From Streptomyces bauhiniae (lineage in GTDB: Bacteria > Actinomycetota > Actinomycetes > Streptomycetales > Streptomycetaceae): 64,000 nucleotides of DNA. Positions 63,878 through 64,000 of the stretch are shown piece by piece; the stretch's first letter is position 1, and the number at the start of each line of letters is the position of its first letter. The notes beneath the pieces were generated by a model, which saw nothing but the letters and a program-made list of their open reading frames with translations, searched no databases and was not told the DNA's origin. The DNA is taken from contig NZ_SRRT01000001.1 in assembly GCF_004784475.1 (NCBI RefSeq), forward strand, positions 496,001 through 560,000. Reading direction: 5' to 3'. Both the position numbers and the translations under genes were made by a program.

Positions 63878-64000
63878 GCAACCGGATTTTTCCCGCCGCC
63901 GGGCCGTCCGGTGTCCGGAACGCGGAGATCCCGGACCGATAGCTATGTAACACGTCCGTTTCGCGGCCTTCAGTAGGGGAGTTGTTTGTCCGGTTTTTGG

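Overview
The window is typical high-GC Streptomyces chromosome. Third codon positions are almost always G or C, GTG starts are frequent, and TTA codons are nearly absent. Marker families include WhiB, SpoIIE-type phosphatases with ATPase domains, DUF1707, DUF402 and septum-formation proteins. I see no transposase, integrase, CRISPR array, tRNA, rRNA or biosynthetic gene cluster. It reads as core chromosome with one accessory-looking locus, the Tad pilus.

Layout. (1) 1-3.6 kb: the 3' part of a gluconate permease, an acidic small protein and a secreted GH18 chitinase with a DasR-type site in its promoter. (2) 3.8-15.3 kb: a Tad/Flp pilus locus holding a lead protein with a zinc-ribbon tail, CpaB, TadZ, two TadE-like pseudopilins, TadA, TadB, TadC, a NarL-type two-component pair, the Flp pilin, a TadG-like protein, a lipoprotein and an OmpA-like protein, ending at a convergent DUF192 gene. 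No prepilin peptidase is visible. Three of these genes carry TTA codons, which suggests bldA-dependent translation. (3) 15.3-24.4 kb: acetyltransferase, methyltransferase, short cis-prenyltransferase, PIN-PhoH ATPase, secreted lytic transglycosylase-like protein, AI-2E family membrane protein, and the AhpC/AhpD pair divergent from OxyR. (4) 24.4-32.7 kb: a PadR-controlled FtsX-type ABC exporter, a class A penicillin-binding protein and a GAF-SpoIIE-ATPase phosphatase. (5) 33-45 kb: DUF402, fumarase class II, an SDR dehydrogenase and fumarase class I (the last with an iron-box-like site upstream), DUF1707, a WhiB protein, GlpX, DUF4245, nitroreductase, exonuclease VII, IspH and polyphosphate glucokinase. 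(6) 45-55 kb: DUF1062, DUF6542, YchF, an unknown protein, a serpin coupled to a small membrane protein, a low-complexity septum-formation protein, GntR, a SPOR-like peptide, a NUDIX hydrolase and a stand-alone anti-sigma ATPase. (7) 55-64 kb: a PAS-GAF-SpoIIE-ATPase phosphatase, a TPM-less membrane protein, an oligopeptide-type binding lipoprotein and TypA/BipA.

From uppS to typA the gene order recalls the Mycobacterium tuberculosis Rv1086-Rv1165 region (cis-prenyltransferase, PhoH2, fumarase, GlpX, DUF4245, XseA/B, IspH, YchF, TypA). This points to an old actinobacterial backbone. The most interesting unit is the Tad locus: a complete secretion core with its own sensor kinase and regulator placed just before the pilin, plus rare leucine codons in the lead gene, a pseudopilin and the regulator. 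That would link pilus output to development on two levels.

Limits: all coordinates, motifs and hairpins were read by eye. Domain names rest on motif recognition without database searches, and regulatory sites are candidates only.
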